From assembly GCA_022648325.1 (NCBI GenBank), contig JALCMG010000005.1:1-64000 (forward strand): a DNA stretch of 64,000 nt. The letters run 5' to 3'. Under the pieces are notes generated by a model, which was not told the DNA's origin, did not search any database, and worked only from the letters and a program-made list of their open reading frames with translations. How positions within the stretch are numbered: the stretch's first letter is position 1; every line of letters starts with the position of its first letter. Shown piece after piece: positions 54,101 to 61,334 of the stretch. Both the position numbers and the translations under genes were made by a program. Source of the DNA: Olsenella sp. Lineage in GTDB: Bacteria > Actinomycetota > Coriobacteriia > Coriobacteriales > Atopobiaceae.

Positions 54101-54462
54101 TGCAGTTTGCCGACCAGGATGTGAGAAGCGAGTTCACGCCAAACAAGGGGGCCGTGGTTTATACGGGCACACACGACACGGAAACTCTCGTGGGCTGGTG
54201 TTCGCGCAGCTTTGCACCAGAGGACGACGAAAAGGCAGTTGAGCTGGCGCGTGACATCGAGCGCCGAACTGTTGGCGTGGACAACGATGTGGTGATCATG
54301 CCGCTGCAGGATGTCCTGCTCCTTGGTGACGAGGCGCGGATGAACGTGCCGGGTGTGGCTGAGGGCAACTGGACGTGGCAGGCAGACGAGAAAGACGTCG
54401 AGTCTGCAACCGAGTGGCTGTGCGAGCTGGCAAAGGAATCCTCAAGGGCTCCTGCCAAGTAG
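51187..54462 (+). CDS. GH13 alpha-glycosidase fused to GH77 4-alpha-glucanotransferase
   Basis: A 1091-residue bifunctional protein. Residues 1-125 are a beta-rich N-domain. Residues about 130-640 form a GH13 neopullulanase-like barrel: NGIVYQVFPDRFARG, nucleophile D353 (WRLDVADEL), acid/base E382 (LLGEVWEDA) and D457 (GSHDRERL). Residues about 650-1091 form a MalQ-type GH77 domain: GVLCHITSVPNGDRPGTLG, D902 (RLDHFIGF), E948 (IAEDLGN) and D997 (GTHDTETL). It would trim and disproportionate maltodextrins released by GlgP, handing longer chains back to phosphorylase. The start is TTG with AGG nearby, a weak site; coupling to glgA four bases upstream probably helps. Last gene of the operon. Confidence 0.9.
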   Translation: MKARHVTSDREYRNPFGAVRLGGAVSIGIDVWDDDVTFCTLRTWMDGTGERLLEMHGEQRGSVTHFSVTFTPERTGIIWYSFDIEASDGAVWRYGAQPGWTTGEGAFAYGDPPSFQVTVYRQRAIQPNWYRNGIVYQVFPDRFARGKDWHRRADVAMERPHIAGPGRAVVDDWSTPPRYDKDENGRIKRWDFYGGTLEGVCDKLQYLKDLGVTVIYLNPIFEAASNHRYDTGDYMAIDPMLGDEESFRRLCVDAEEMGISVILDGVFNHTGCDSRYFNKYGNYPDSVGAYQSADSVYRSWYTFRDDGTYDSWWGVDDLPAINESDPSYHEFICGREGVVRRWLRDGARGWRLDVADELPDSFIVDIKHAVLAEKPDGLLLGEVWEDASNKAAYGSLRQYFEGSELDGTMNYPLREGLLAFMRNEIGAQELTRRLEQLGENYPGQALYSELNLLGSHDRERLFTTLGGAPNPDTLSEPERASYRLDPGQRNLAKSRLWAITLLQMTLPGVPCIYYGDERGMEGFRDPYSRAAYPWDGGDKDCFDIYRNAIAVRKTLDVLVNGRFNPFAVGDDVFGFWRRSRTKSDCVCVLVNASLNAPHTVRVPIESGMEVSDIVSGRDPKISQGQAEVFLWPLGTAVLHFHRRVRLQKPLERGMGVLCHITSVPNGDRPGTLGAPAKRFVDWLASCGQRYWQVLPVNPTDEYGSPYAGLAANAGNVALLERDLEEVLADDALFGDGRFVEFCDDNDYWLTPYATFCALKDKFDGAPWQVWPERYRGYSPRLADDPELAAGIAAARKLQYEFQLEWDELRKYANERGVRIVGDMPMYVSADSSDVWSEQDIFNLDSDGHAAMQAGAPADQLSAEGQLWGNPTYDWDALRSDGYDWWLRRLDRAFKLYDYVRLDHFIGFSSYYQIEAGKPATEGEYAFGPGANLFVAANKLFGGLPLIAEDLGNVTPAVRALVAETGVPGMSVVQFADQDVRSEFTPNKGAVVYTGTHDTETLVGWCSRSFAPEDDEKAVELARDIERRTVGVDNDVVIMPLQDVLLLGDEARMNVPGVAEGNWTWQADEKDVESATEWLCELAKESSRAPAK

Positions 54463-54485
54463 CTTCTGGAGAATATCGCTATCTC

Positions 54486-54527
54486 TTACCGCGTCCTGCC
54501 CTTTCGCAAGGCGCGGTAATTTCGTTT
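54486..54527 (+). terminator. terminator of the glycogen operon
   Basis: TTACCGCG (54486-54493) pairs with CGCGGTAA (54512-54519); CCTT/AAGG can pair inside. TTTCGTTT follows. Just upstream, 54469-54480 carries GGAGAATATCGC, shared with the hairpin at 12310. Confidence 0.75.
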
Positions 54528-54645
54528 ATAAGAGGCACTTTTCCGGCCCGTGTGGTGGCCTTGGCACTCTTGCTTGCGGAGAATCTCAACTAGTTGAAGA
54601 TTTTCTTAATGTTTCCGTAATCGTTCAGTTATCATTGGCACAATC

Positions 54646-54686
54646 CTTAATCTGAACTATATCTTAATCAAAGATCTTAATCAAAG
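54646..54686 (+). repeat. CTTAATC direct repeats before the lic operon
   Basis: The heptamer CTTAATC occurs at 54646, 54663 and 54676. The last two belong to a perfect 13-nt tandem duplication (ATCTTAATCAAAG at 54661-54673 and 54674-54686) ending at the ribosome site. The 54528-54694 stretch is strongly AT-rich and has no other feature. Confidence 0.6.
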
Positions 54687-54694
54687 GATTCGCC

Positions 54695-56464
54695 ATGGCA
54701 CTCACGCGCAAAGAGTTTGACCTCCTTAGCTCCCTTGTCGTCGGCTCTGGGAAGGCGATGGCCTCGCAAGAGTCTCCAGAGCTGGATGGTCTCTGCAGCC
54801 TGGGGCTCGTCTCTGATGGCGCTATCACGGAGCTTGGGCGTAAGGCCTTGGAGCCCTACCGCGTGGAGAACGCGGTCATCATGGCCGCAGGCCTCTCGTC
54901 TCGCTTCGTGCCCATCTCGTACTGGCGTCCCAAGGGGCTCACGCGCGTGCGCGGAGAGGTTCTTGTCGAGCGGCAGATTCGTCAGCTCCATGAGGCAGGC
55001 ATCACCAATATCACTGTGGTCGTTGGTTATCGCGCCGATGAGTTTACCTACCTTGCCGACAAGTACGGCGTTCGCCTTGTGAAGAACGACCTCTATGCCG
55101 AGCGGAACAACAACTGGACGCTCTGGCTTGTTCGCGACCAGCTGAGGAACACCTACATCTGCTCGTCTGATGACTACTTCACGGAGAACCCCTTCGAGAA
55201 GTACGTCTATCGCGCCTACTACTCTGCGGTCTACATGGAAGGCCCCACGGACGAGTGGTGCCTGGGTGTGGACGAGGACGACCGCATTACCTCCGTCACG
55301 GTGGGTGGAAGAGACGAATGGGCAATGCTCGGCCACGTATACTACGACCGCGCCTTCTCCAACACCTTTGTGCGCATCCTCGAGGGCGTCGTGAATGGCG
55401 CAGGCTACGAGGAGAAGTACGCTGGCGAGCTCTGGGAAACCATCTTCATGCGTAACCTCGACCGCCTCTCCATGGACATGCGCCGCTATCCGGCAAACGA
55501 GGTTCTCGAGTTCGACTCGGTGGACGAGCTGGTTGACTTCGACCCTGGGTTCTTGGAATCTGCCGGCTGCCCCGCGCTTGACAACATCCAGGCGGTTCTT
55601 GGTTGCAAGCGTTCACAGCTCCACGATTTCCGTCCCATCAAGAATGGGCTTACCAACCTCACGTTCCACTTTGCCGTTGGGGCAAACGAGTACGCCTACC
55701 GGCATCCCGGTGTTGGCACTGAGAAGTTCATCAATCGCACTGCCGAGAAAGACGCGGACTCCGTGGCGCACGAACTGGGGATAGATAGCACCTTCATCTA
55801 CGAGGACGCCGAGAAGGGATGGAAGATTTCGCACTTTGTCCCCAACGCGAGAAACGTCGATCCCCTCAATCAGGGCGAGGTTGCTCGTGCAATGGCGCTT
55901 GCGCGTACACTCCACGAGTCCGATGCGAAAATAGATGCCAAGTTCGACTTCTACGAGGATGGCCTTGGTTACGAGCGCCTCCTCAAGGCCCATGGGGACA
56001 TCGATGTGCCAGGCTATGGAGAACTGCGCGATAAGGTTACTCGCCTAAACGGGTGCTGCAGCGCTGACGAGGGCTTCTCAACCTGCTTCTGTCATAACGA
56101 CTACTTGCCGCTCAACTTCCTCATTGGCGAGGATGGCTCGATGAGCGTGATTGACTGGGAGTTCGCGGGTATGGGCGATCCAGGTAACGACACCGCGACT
56201 TTCATCATCTGCTCCCAGTACAACGAGGAGCAGGCGAATGCTGCCATTGACGCCTATTTTGGACGCGAGGCCACACGGGAGGAGCGTCGCCACTTCTGGG
56301 CGCGCGTGGTGCTTGGCGGGTGGTGCTGGTACGTCTGGGCGCTCGAGAAGGAGGCCGAGGGCGCGGGCGTTGGCGAGTGGCTCGACATCTACAAGAGCTA
56401 TGCCGCCATGTACGTGGACAAGGTCCTCTCGTGGTACGAGGGGAATGATTACCTGGCCGCCTAG
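54695..56464 (+). CDS. phosphocholine cytidylyltransferase-choline kinase fusion
   Basis: A 589-residue fusion of LicC- and LicA-type enzymes. Residues 1-55 look like a small winged helix (FDLLSSLVVGSGKAMASQ, GLVSDGAITELGRKAL). Residues about 58-290 are a nucleotidyltransferase (NAVIMAAGLSSRFVPISYWRPKGL, VVVGYRADEFTYL, SSDDYF). Residues about 305-589 are a choline/ethanolamine kinase-like domain with CFCHNDYLPLNFL (H467, D469) and VIDWEFAGMGDPGND. Together they would phosphorylate choline and activate it to CDP-choline. AAAGG precedes ATG. The transporter gene follows 28 bases later. A phosphocholine transferase (LicD) is not in the window. Confidence 0.85.
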   Translation: MALTRKEFDLLSSLVVGSGKAMASQESPELDGLCSLGLVSDGAITELGRKALEPYRVENAVIMAAGLSSRFVPISYWRPKGLTRVRGEVLVERQIRQLHEAGITNITVVVGYRADEFTYLADKYGVRLVKNDLYAERNNNWTLWLVRDQLRNTYICSSDDYFTENPFEKYVYRAYYSAVYMEGPTDEWCLGVDEDDRITSVTVGGRDEWAMLGHVYYDRAFSNTFVRILEGVVNGAGYEEKYAGELWETIFMRNLDRLSMDMRRYPANEVLEFDSVDELVDFDPGFLESAGCPALDNIQAVLGCKRSQLHDFRPIKNGLTNLTFHFAVGANEYAYRHPGVGTEKFINRTAEKDADSVAHELGIDSTFIYEDAEKGWKISHFVPNARNVDPLNQGEVARAMALARTLHESDAKIDAKFDFYEDGLGYERLLKAHGDIDVPGYGELRDKVTRLNGCCSADEGFSTCFCHNDYLPLNFLIGEDGSMSVIDWEFAGMGDPGNDTATFIICSQYNEEQANAAIDAYFGREATREERRHFWARVVLGGWCWYVWALEKEAEGAGVGEWLDIYKSYAAMYVDKVLSWYEGNDYLAA

Positions 56465-56491
56465 CGGCCCGAAGAGAGAGAAGGGTCGATC

Positions 56492-57436
56492 ATGCCCTAT
56501 GGCTTTGGCGCCGCGCTAACTTGGGCGCTCGACACGGTTATCCTCGGCATTGCACTTGCCAATCCCGCGTTTGCGGCAACGCCGCAGGCAATCGCGCTCG
56601 CGGCCTTCACGAGCACCTTCCTGCATGATGCCAGCTCGGCGGTCTTTGCCTTTGCCTACATGGGCATCCGCCGTAAGCTTGGCGAGACCTGGCGTACGCT
56701 GCGATCGAAGAGCGGGCTGGTCATTCTTGGCGCCGCGCTCATCGGCGGGCCAATCGGCATGACCGGTTACGTGCTAGCCATCAACAACATCGGCCCCGCA
56801 TACACTGCGGCGATCTCGGCGTTCTTCCCAGCCTATGGCGCAGCGCTCGCGACCGTGGTCTTGAAGGAGCGCATGCGCCCCTACCAGTGGGCAGGGCTTG
56901 CTGCGTGCCTGGTGGCGGTTGCCGTTCTGGGCTGGACGCCCGTGGACGGGGTTCCTGGCAGCTGGACCATGGGTATCATTGGCGCCCTCGTATGTGTCTT
57001 TGGCTGGGGCACCGAGGCCGTCGTGATTGACTGGGGCCTCCGCAACGCAAGCGTGGATGACGAGTGTGCCATGCAGATAAGGCAGACCACCTCTGCAGTC
57101 ACGTATGCCCTGGTCATCCTGCCGCTTTTGGGCGGCTGGCCGAGCGCGATCGAAGCCCTCACCTCAAGTGCCATGCCTGTCATCGCGCTTGCCGCGCTCT
57201 CGGGCACCGTCTCTTACCTGCTCTACTACAAGGCGATCGCCGCCATTGGGGCCTCGCGTGCAATGGCCCTCAACATCACGTACTCCGCCTGGGCGATTCC
57301 CTTCTCGCTTCTGCTTCTGGGGACCATGCCCGACGTTCGCGGTGTCGTGTGCGCGGTGGTAATCATCCTTGGTGCCATAACCGCGGCAACGGATGTGAAG
57401 ACTCTCTTTGGACACGACGAGAAGGCGGCGGCTTAG
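56492..57436 (+). CDS. DMT-family transporter, probable choline importer (LicB-like)
   Basis: A 314-residue permease with ten predicted transmembrane helices in two EamA repeats (about 1-145 and 150-300). MPYGFGAALTWALDTVILGIAL, GPIGMTGYVLAINNIGPAYTAAISAFFPAYGA and GAVTSYLLYYKAIA-like segments fit the LicB branch of drug/metabolite transporters, which import choline. The operon with the kinase-cytidylyltransferase supports that substrate. GAGAGAGAAGGG precedes ATG. Sequence alone does not distinguish choline from related amines. Confidence 0.82.
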   Translation: MPYGFGAALTWALDTVILGIALANPAFAATPQAIALAAFTSTFLHDASSAVFAFAYMGIRRKLGETWRTLRSKSGLVILGAALIGGPIGMTGYVLAINNIGPAYTAAISAFFPAYGAALATVVLKERMRPYQWAGLAACLVAVAVLGWTPVDGVPGSWTMGIIGALVCVFGWGTEAVVIDWGLRNASVDDECAMQIRQTTSAVTYALVILPLLGGWPSAIEALTSSAMPVIALAALSGTVSYLLYYKAIAAIGASRAMALNITYSAWAIPFSLLLLGTMPDVRGVVCAVVIILGAITAATDVKTLFGHDEKAAA

Positions 57437-57532
57437 GGAACGGCTCCCTAACGGCGCATCGCGTTTTTCGGTAGCCAATCTGCAGTCGAGGTGTTGGTGC
57501 GCGTGACGCCAGGCGTCCGCTGCCCCTCCTGC

Positions 57533-57538
57533 TACAAT
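57533..57538 (+). promoter_or_regulatory. probable -10 box upstream of mfd
   Basis: TACAAT in the 220-base gap between the lic operon and mfd; no good -35 at the right distance. Downstream, GCCCG and CGGGC around 57562-57588 could form a leader stem. Confidence 0.35.
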
Positions 57539-57656
57539 CGCGGAGAAAAACAGCCAACAGCGAGCCCGTGCGCATGCCGTGCGGGCCGCTTTGCGTGTCC
57601 TTGACGGGTGGAAGCTCGTCTGCCACGCAATGCGTCACATCCAAGGAGCCTCCTCA

Positions 57657-60600
57657 ATGTTCATCAATAGGGTCTCTCGCCAGCTGCTCTCTGCGCCAGA
57701 GCTCGTGCCGCTACTCCACGAGCTTGGCAGTGGGAACGACGCATCCCTTGCCGTGGGACAAAGTGCCCGGCCGCTGGTGATTGCCGCCCTCTGGGCACGC
57801 GATCCCAGGCCATGCCTGGTGGTCGTCTCGGGTGAGGAGGCGGCCGATCGCACTGCGCGGGCGCTTGCCGCCTGGCTTGGCCCGGATGTTGTTGCCCGCT
57901 ATCCCATGCGTCGCGATCACCCCTGGGCCGAGACCGCACCCGATGACGCCATTATCGGCACGCGCTGCCGCGCCATCGCCCGCCTGGCAGTGGGGGAGCA
58001 GTGCGTTGTGGTGGCGTCGGCGCCGGCCCTCCTGCGTCGCGTGCCGCCAGCGGGCTCTGGATACTTTGCCTCGAGCACCTTCTCCGTTGGAGACGAGGTT
58101 CCCTTTGAGGACGTGGCACCGCTGCTTGTGGGCATGGGCTACACGGACGTGGGCGATGCCGAAGACGTGGCTGCTGCCGGAACCTTCCATGTGCATGGCG
58201 ACTCCGTAGACATCTTTCCTGCACAGGCAACCTCTCCCGTACGAATCGAGTTCTTTGGCGACGAGATCGACCGCGTGCGACGCATGGTGCCCTCTACGGG
58301 CCAGACTATCGGCGAGCTCGACTCCGTTGAGGTGATGCCCTGCCGCGAGATGGCCCTAACCCATGAGACCATTGCCCGTGCCGAGAAGGCCCTCTACAAC
58401 CGTGCGCGCGACAACGGCAAGGTTGCAGCTGACCTCGAGGCCATTCAGGCGCACTCTGCCCAGTCGTCGCTCGAGAAGTACCTCCCGGCTCTCTATGGCG
58501 ATACGGCGAGTCCCATCGAGCACATCTCCAAAGATGCCCTTGTGGTGCTTGCGGAACCGCGCGCTCTCTTCGATGACTGCCAGCGCGCCATGGATGACAT
58601 CTCCGCCTCGGCGTCCTCGGCGCACGTCTCCACCGACGGCCTCTATACCAGCCCGCGCGAGATGGACTTTGGGCGCCAGCAGCGTCTGTCCCTCTCGTCC
58701 ATCCTCAGGGTCGGAGGCTCGGTGACGGCGGAGCTCAAGGTGCGCCAGCCCAACGTGGCGGGGGCCGACACCAAGCTCATTGGAGCGGTGCGCCAGCTTG
58801 TCAACGATAACGTCAGCGTGGTGTTTGCCGCCCCCGACCGCAGCGCCCGCGAGTCGCTTGAGCTGCGACTTAATGACGAACACATCCCCTTTGGGGAGTC
58901 CCTTGGCTCGGCTGCCGAGAATGCCGTGCCCGTGACCTCCCCAGATGCCAACCGTACCGTGACCCCGCTACGCCGCGGGTCGGTTACCTTTACCGATGCG
59001 CCGGTACCCACCGGCATCGTGGTGCCTTCTGCGCACCTTGGAGTGCTCTCGATTTCGGACCTTACCCCGCGCACGGCACGTAACCGGCGTCGCGCCAAGC
59101 GCGTGGACCCCACGAGCGTGACCTTCCCGTTCAAGCCCGGTGACTACGTTGTCCACGCCACGCATGGCATTGCGCTCTTCTCGCAGATCGTGCGCCAAGA
59201 GGTCGCCGGACGGATGCGCGACTACTTCCTCCTGGAATACGCCGGCGGCGACAAGCTCTACGTGCCGCTTGAGCAGGTCGACCGCATCACTCGCTACGTG
59301 GGGCCAGATGGCTCGTCTCCGCGCCTCACGCGGCTCAACACGGCCGACTGGTCGCGTGCCACGGGCAAGGCCCGGCGCTCGGCAAAGAAGCTCGCGTTTG
59401 ACCTTGTCGACCTCTACACCCGCCGCGCCTCTGTGACGGGCTACGCGTTCTCGCCCGACACCCCCGCCCAGCTGGACATGGAGTCGAGCTTCCCCTACGA
59501 GCTCACTCCCGACCAGGCTTCGGCCGTTGCCGATATCAAGGCCGACATGGAGGCGAGGAAGCCCATGGACCGGCTGCTTTGCGGCGACGTGGGCTTTGGC
59601 AAGACCGAGGTTGCCCTTCGCGCGGCGTTCAAGTGCTGCCAGGACAACAAGCAGGTCATGGTGCTGTGCCCCACGACGATTCTTGCCGAGCAGCACTTCG
59701 AGACGTTCTTTGCCCGCTTCTCGCCCTTTGACCTCGACGTGCGCGTGCTCTCGCGCTTTGTGACGCCCGCCCAGCAGAGGCAGGCTCTCGAGGGCTTTGC
59801 CGCAGGCACGGTAAACGTGCTTATCGGTACGCACAGGCTCCTCTCGGCTGACGTTAACCCCCATGACCTCGGGCTCGTTATCATCGACGAGGAGCAGCGC
59901 TTTGGCGTGCAGCACAAGGAGCAGCTCAAGAACATGCGCGAGCAGGTGGACGTCCTTACGCTCTCGGCAACGCCCATCCCGCGCACCATGCAGATGGCCA
60001 TGAGCGGCGTGCGTGACATGAGCCTCATCATGACCCCCCCGCCAGGGCGCCTGCCCGTCAAGGTGCACGTGGGGGAGTGGGACCCCGATCTGGTCTCGGC
60101 CGCTATTCGCAACGAGCTGGAGCGCAAGGGGCAGGTCTACTACGTGAGCAACCGCGTGACGACCATCGACGACGCCGTTGCCCGCGTGATGGAGGCCGCA
60201 CCAGAGGCCCGCGTTGGCGTGGCGCACGGCAAGATGAGCGCCCGCGAGGTCGAGGACGTGATGCTGCGCTTCCAGGAGCACGAGATAGACGTCCTGGTAG
60301 CCACTACCATCATCGAGAGCGGCATCGACAACCCGCGCACCAACACGCTGGTCATCGAGGACTCCCAGCGCCTTGGCCTGGCCCAGCTCTACCAGCTCAA
60401 GGGCCGCGTTGGGCGTGGCCGAACGCAGGCGTATGCGTACTTCATGTTCCCCTCCACGGCCCCTCTCACGCCCGAGGCAACTGATCGCCTTACGGCCATC
60501 AACGAGTACCAGGACCTGGGCAGCGGCATGCGCATTGCCATGCGCGACCTCGAGATTCGTGGCGCCGGCTCGCTCATGGGCGCCGAGCAGCACGGCAACC

Positions 60601-61127
60601 TCTCGAGCGTGGGCTTCGATCTCTTCACCCAGATGCTGGGCGAGGCAGTGGCCGAGGCGCGCGGCGAGACGGCAGAGGTGGAAGTCCCCGAGGTCACCAT
60701 CAACCTCTCGGCCGATTTCTACCTCGCGGAGGAGTACATGCCCGAGGTGGACCAGCGCGTGCTCGCCTATCGCAGGCTCGCTGCAGCCACCGAGCTCTCC
60801 GATGTCGACGCGCTCGGGCACGACCTCGAGGAGAGCCACGGGGCGCTGCCGCTTGCTGGGCGCAACCTCCTTGATCGGGCTCGCATTCGCATCCGTGCGC
60901 AACGCCTGGGATGCACCTCGGTCTCGCTCACAAATGGTCGCCTTGTCTACCTGGGGATTGACGTGCCGCGCAAGGAGGCGCTCAAGCCCAAGGAGCGAGG
61001 TGCCCTCGTCTACCCCAAGACTCACAAGCTGGCGTACCCCTTCCGCGCAAAGCAGGAGGAGGTCATGCCTGCCGCGCTCGGCGTGCTTGAGGAGATTGGC
61101 GGCGATGACGAGACGGACGACGAGTAG
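57657..61127 (+). CDS. mfd: transcription-repair coupling factor
   Basis: A 1156-residue DNA translocase that removes stalled RNA polymerase and recruits UvrA; the length matches E. coli Mfd (1148). The UvrB-like N-terminal module is followed by the RNA polymerase-interacting domain (KPGDYVVHATHGIALF, DYFLLEYAGGDKLYVPLEQVDRITRYVG). The RecG-like motor comes next: LLCGDVGFGKTEVALRAAFK with Walker A, VIIDEEQRFGV, LSATPIPRTMQMAMSG and ESGIDNPRTNTLVIE. AAGGAG precedes ATG 57657; the frame extends to 57579 without a ribosome site. It stands alone, with palindromic repeat C directly after. Confidence 0.96.
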   Translation: MFINRVSRQLLSAPELVPLLHELGSGNDASLAVGQSARPLVIAALWARDPRPCLVVVSGEEAADRTARALAAWLGPDVVARYPMRRDHPWAETAPDDAIIGTRCRAIARLAVGEQCVVVASAPALLRRVPPAGSGYFASSTFSVGDEVPFEDVAPLLVGMGYTDVGDAEDVAAAGTFHVHGDSVDIFPAQATSPVRIEFFGDEIDRVRRMVPSTGQTIGELDSVEVMPCREMALTHETIARAEKALYNRARDNGKVAADLEAIQAHSAQSSLEKYLPALYGDTASPIEHISKDALVVLAEPRALFDDCQRAMDDISASASSAHVSTDGLYTSPREMDFGRQQRLSLSSILRVGGSVTAELKVRQPNVAGADTKLIGAVRQLVNDNVSVVFAAPDRSARESLELRLNDEHIPFGESLGSAAENAVPVTSPDANRTVTPLRRGSVTFTDAPVPTGIVVPSAHLGVLSISDLTPRTARNRRRAKRVDPTSVTFPFKPGDYVVHATHGIALFSQIVRQEVAGRMRDYFLLEYAGGDKLYVPLEQVDRITRYVGPDGSSPRLTRLNTADWSRATGKARRSAKKLAFDLVDLYTRRASVTGYAFSPDTPAQLDMESSFPYELTPDQASAVADIKADMEARKPMDRLLCGDVGFGKTEVALRAAFKCCQDNKQVMVLCPTTILAEQHFETFFARFSPFDLDVRVLSRFVTPAQQRQALEGFAAGTVNVLIGTHRLLSADVNPHDLGLVIIDEEQRFGVQHKEQLKNMREQVDVLTLSATPIPRTMQMAMSGVRDMSLIMTPPPGRLPVKVHVGEWDPDLVSAAIRNELERKGQVYYVSNRVTTIDDAVARVMEAAPEARVGVAHGKMSAREVEDVMLRFQEHEIDVLVATTIIESGIDNPRTNTLVIEDSQRLGLAQLYQLKGRVGRGRTQAYAYFMFPSTAPLTPEATDRLTAINEYQDLGSGMRIAMRDLEIRGAGSLMGAEQHGNLSSVGFDLFTQMLGEAVAEARGETAEVEVPEVTINLSADFYLAEEYMPEVDQRVLAYRRLAAATELSDVDALGHDLEESHGALPLAGRNLLDRARIRIRAQRLGCTSVSLTNGRLVYLGIDVPRKEALKPKERGALVYPKTHKLAYPFRAKQEEVMPAALGVLEEIGGDDETDDE

Positions 61128-61161
61128 GGATGGGGGCTTTGGCGCGAGCCCGGGCCTTGCA

Positions 61162-61250
61162 GCGCGTCACACAATCGGACCCGAATGTGTGACGCGCGCA
61201 GGTTGATACACAATCGGCCTCCGAACGTGTGACGGGTCGCAACACATTCG
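61162..61250. repeat. paired palindromic intergenic repeat, copy C
   Basis: Unit 1 (61162-61197) has 16-bp arms, GCGCGTCACACAATCG against CGAATGTGTGACGCGC, with one mismatch and a 4-nt loop. Unit 2 (61205-61233) is similar but diverged, and a half copy (AACACATTCG) follows at 61241-61250. It begins 35 bases after the mfd stop. Confidence 0.75.
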
Positions 61251-61334
61251 TGGCCCTGTGGCCGTGGCACACCCGGTTGCCCTATGCTGGCTAGGATCGA
61301 CAGCGAGCGCGATGTTAGGAGAGGAGCAAGGCCC

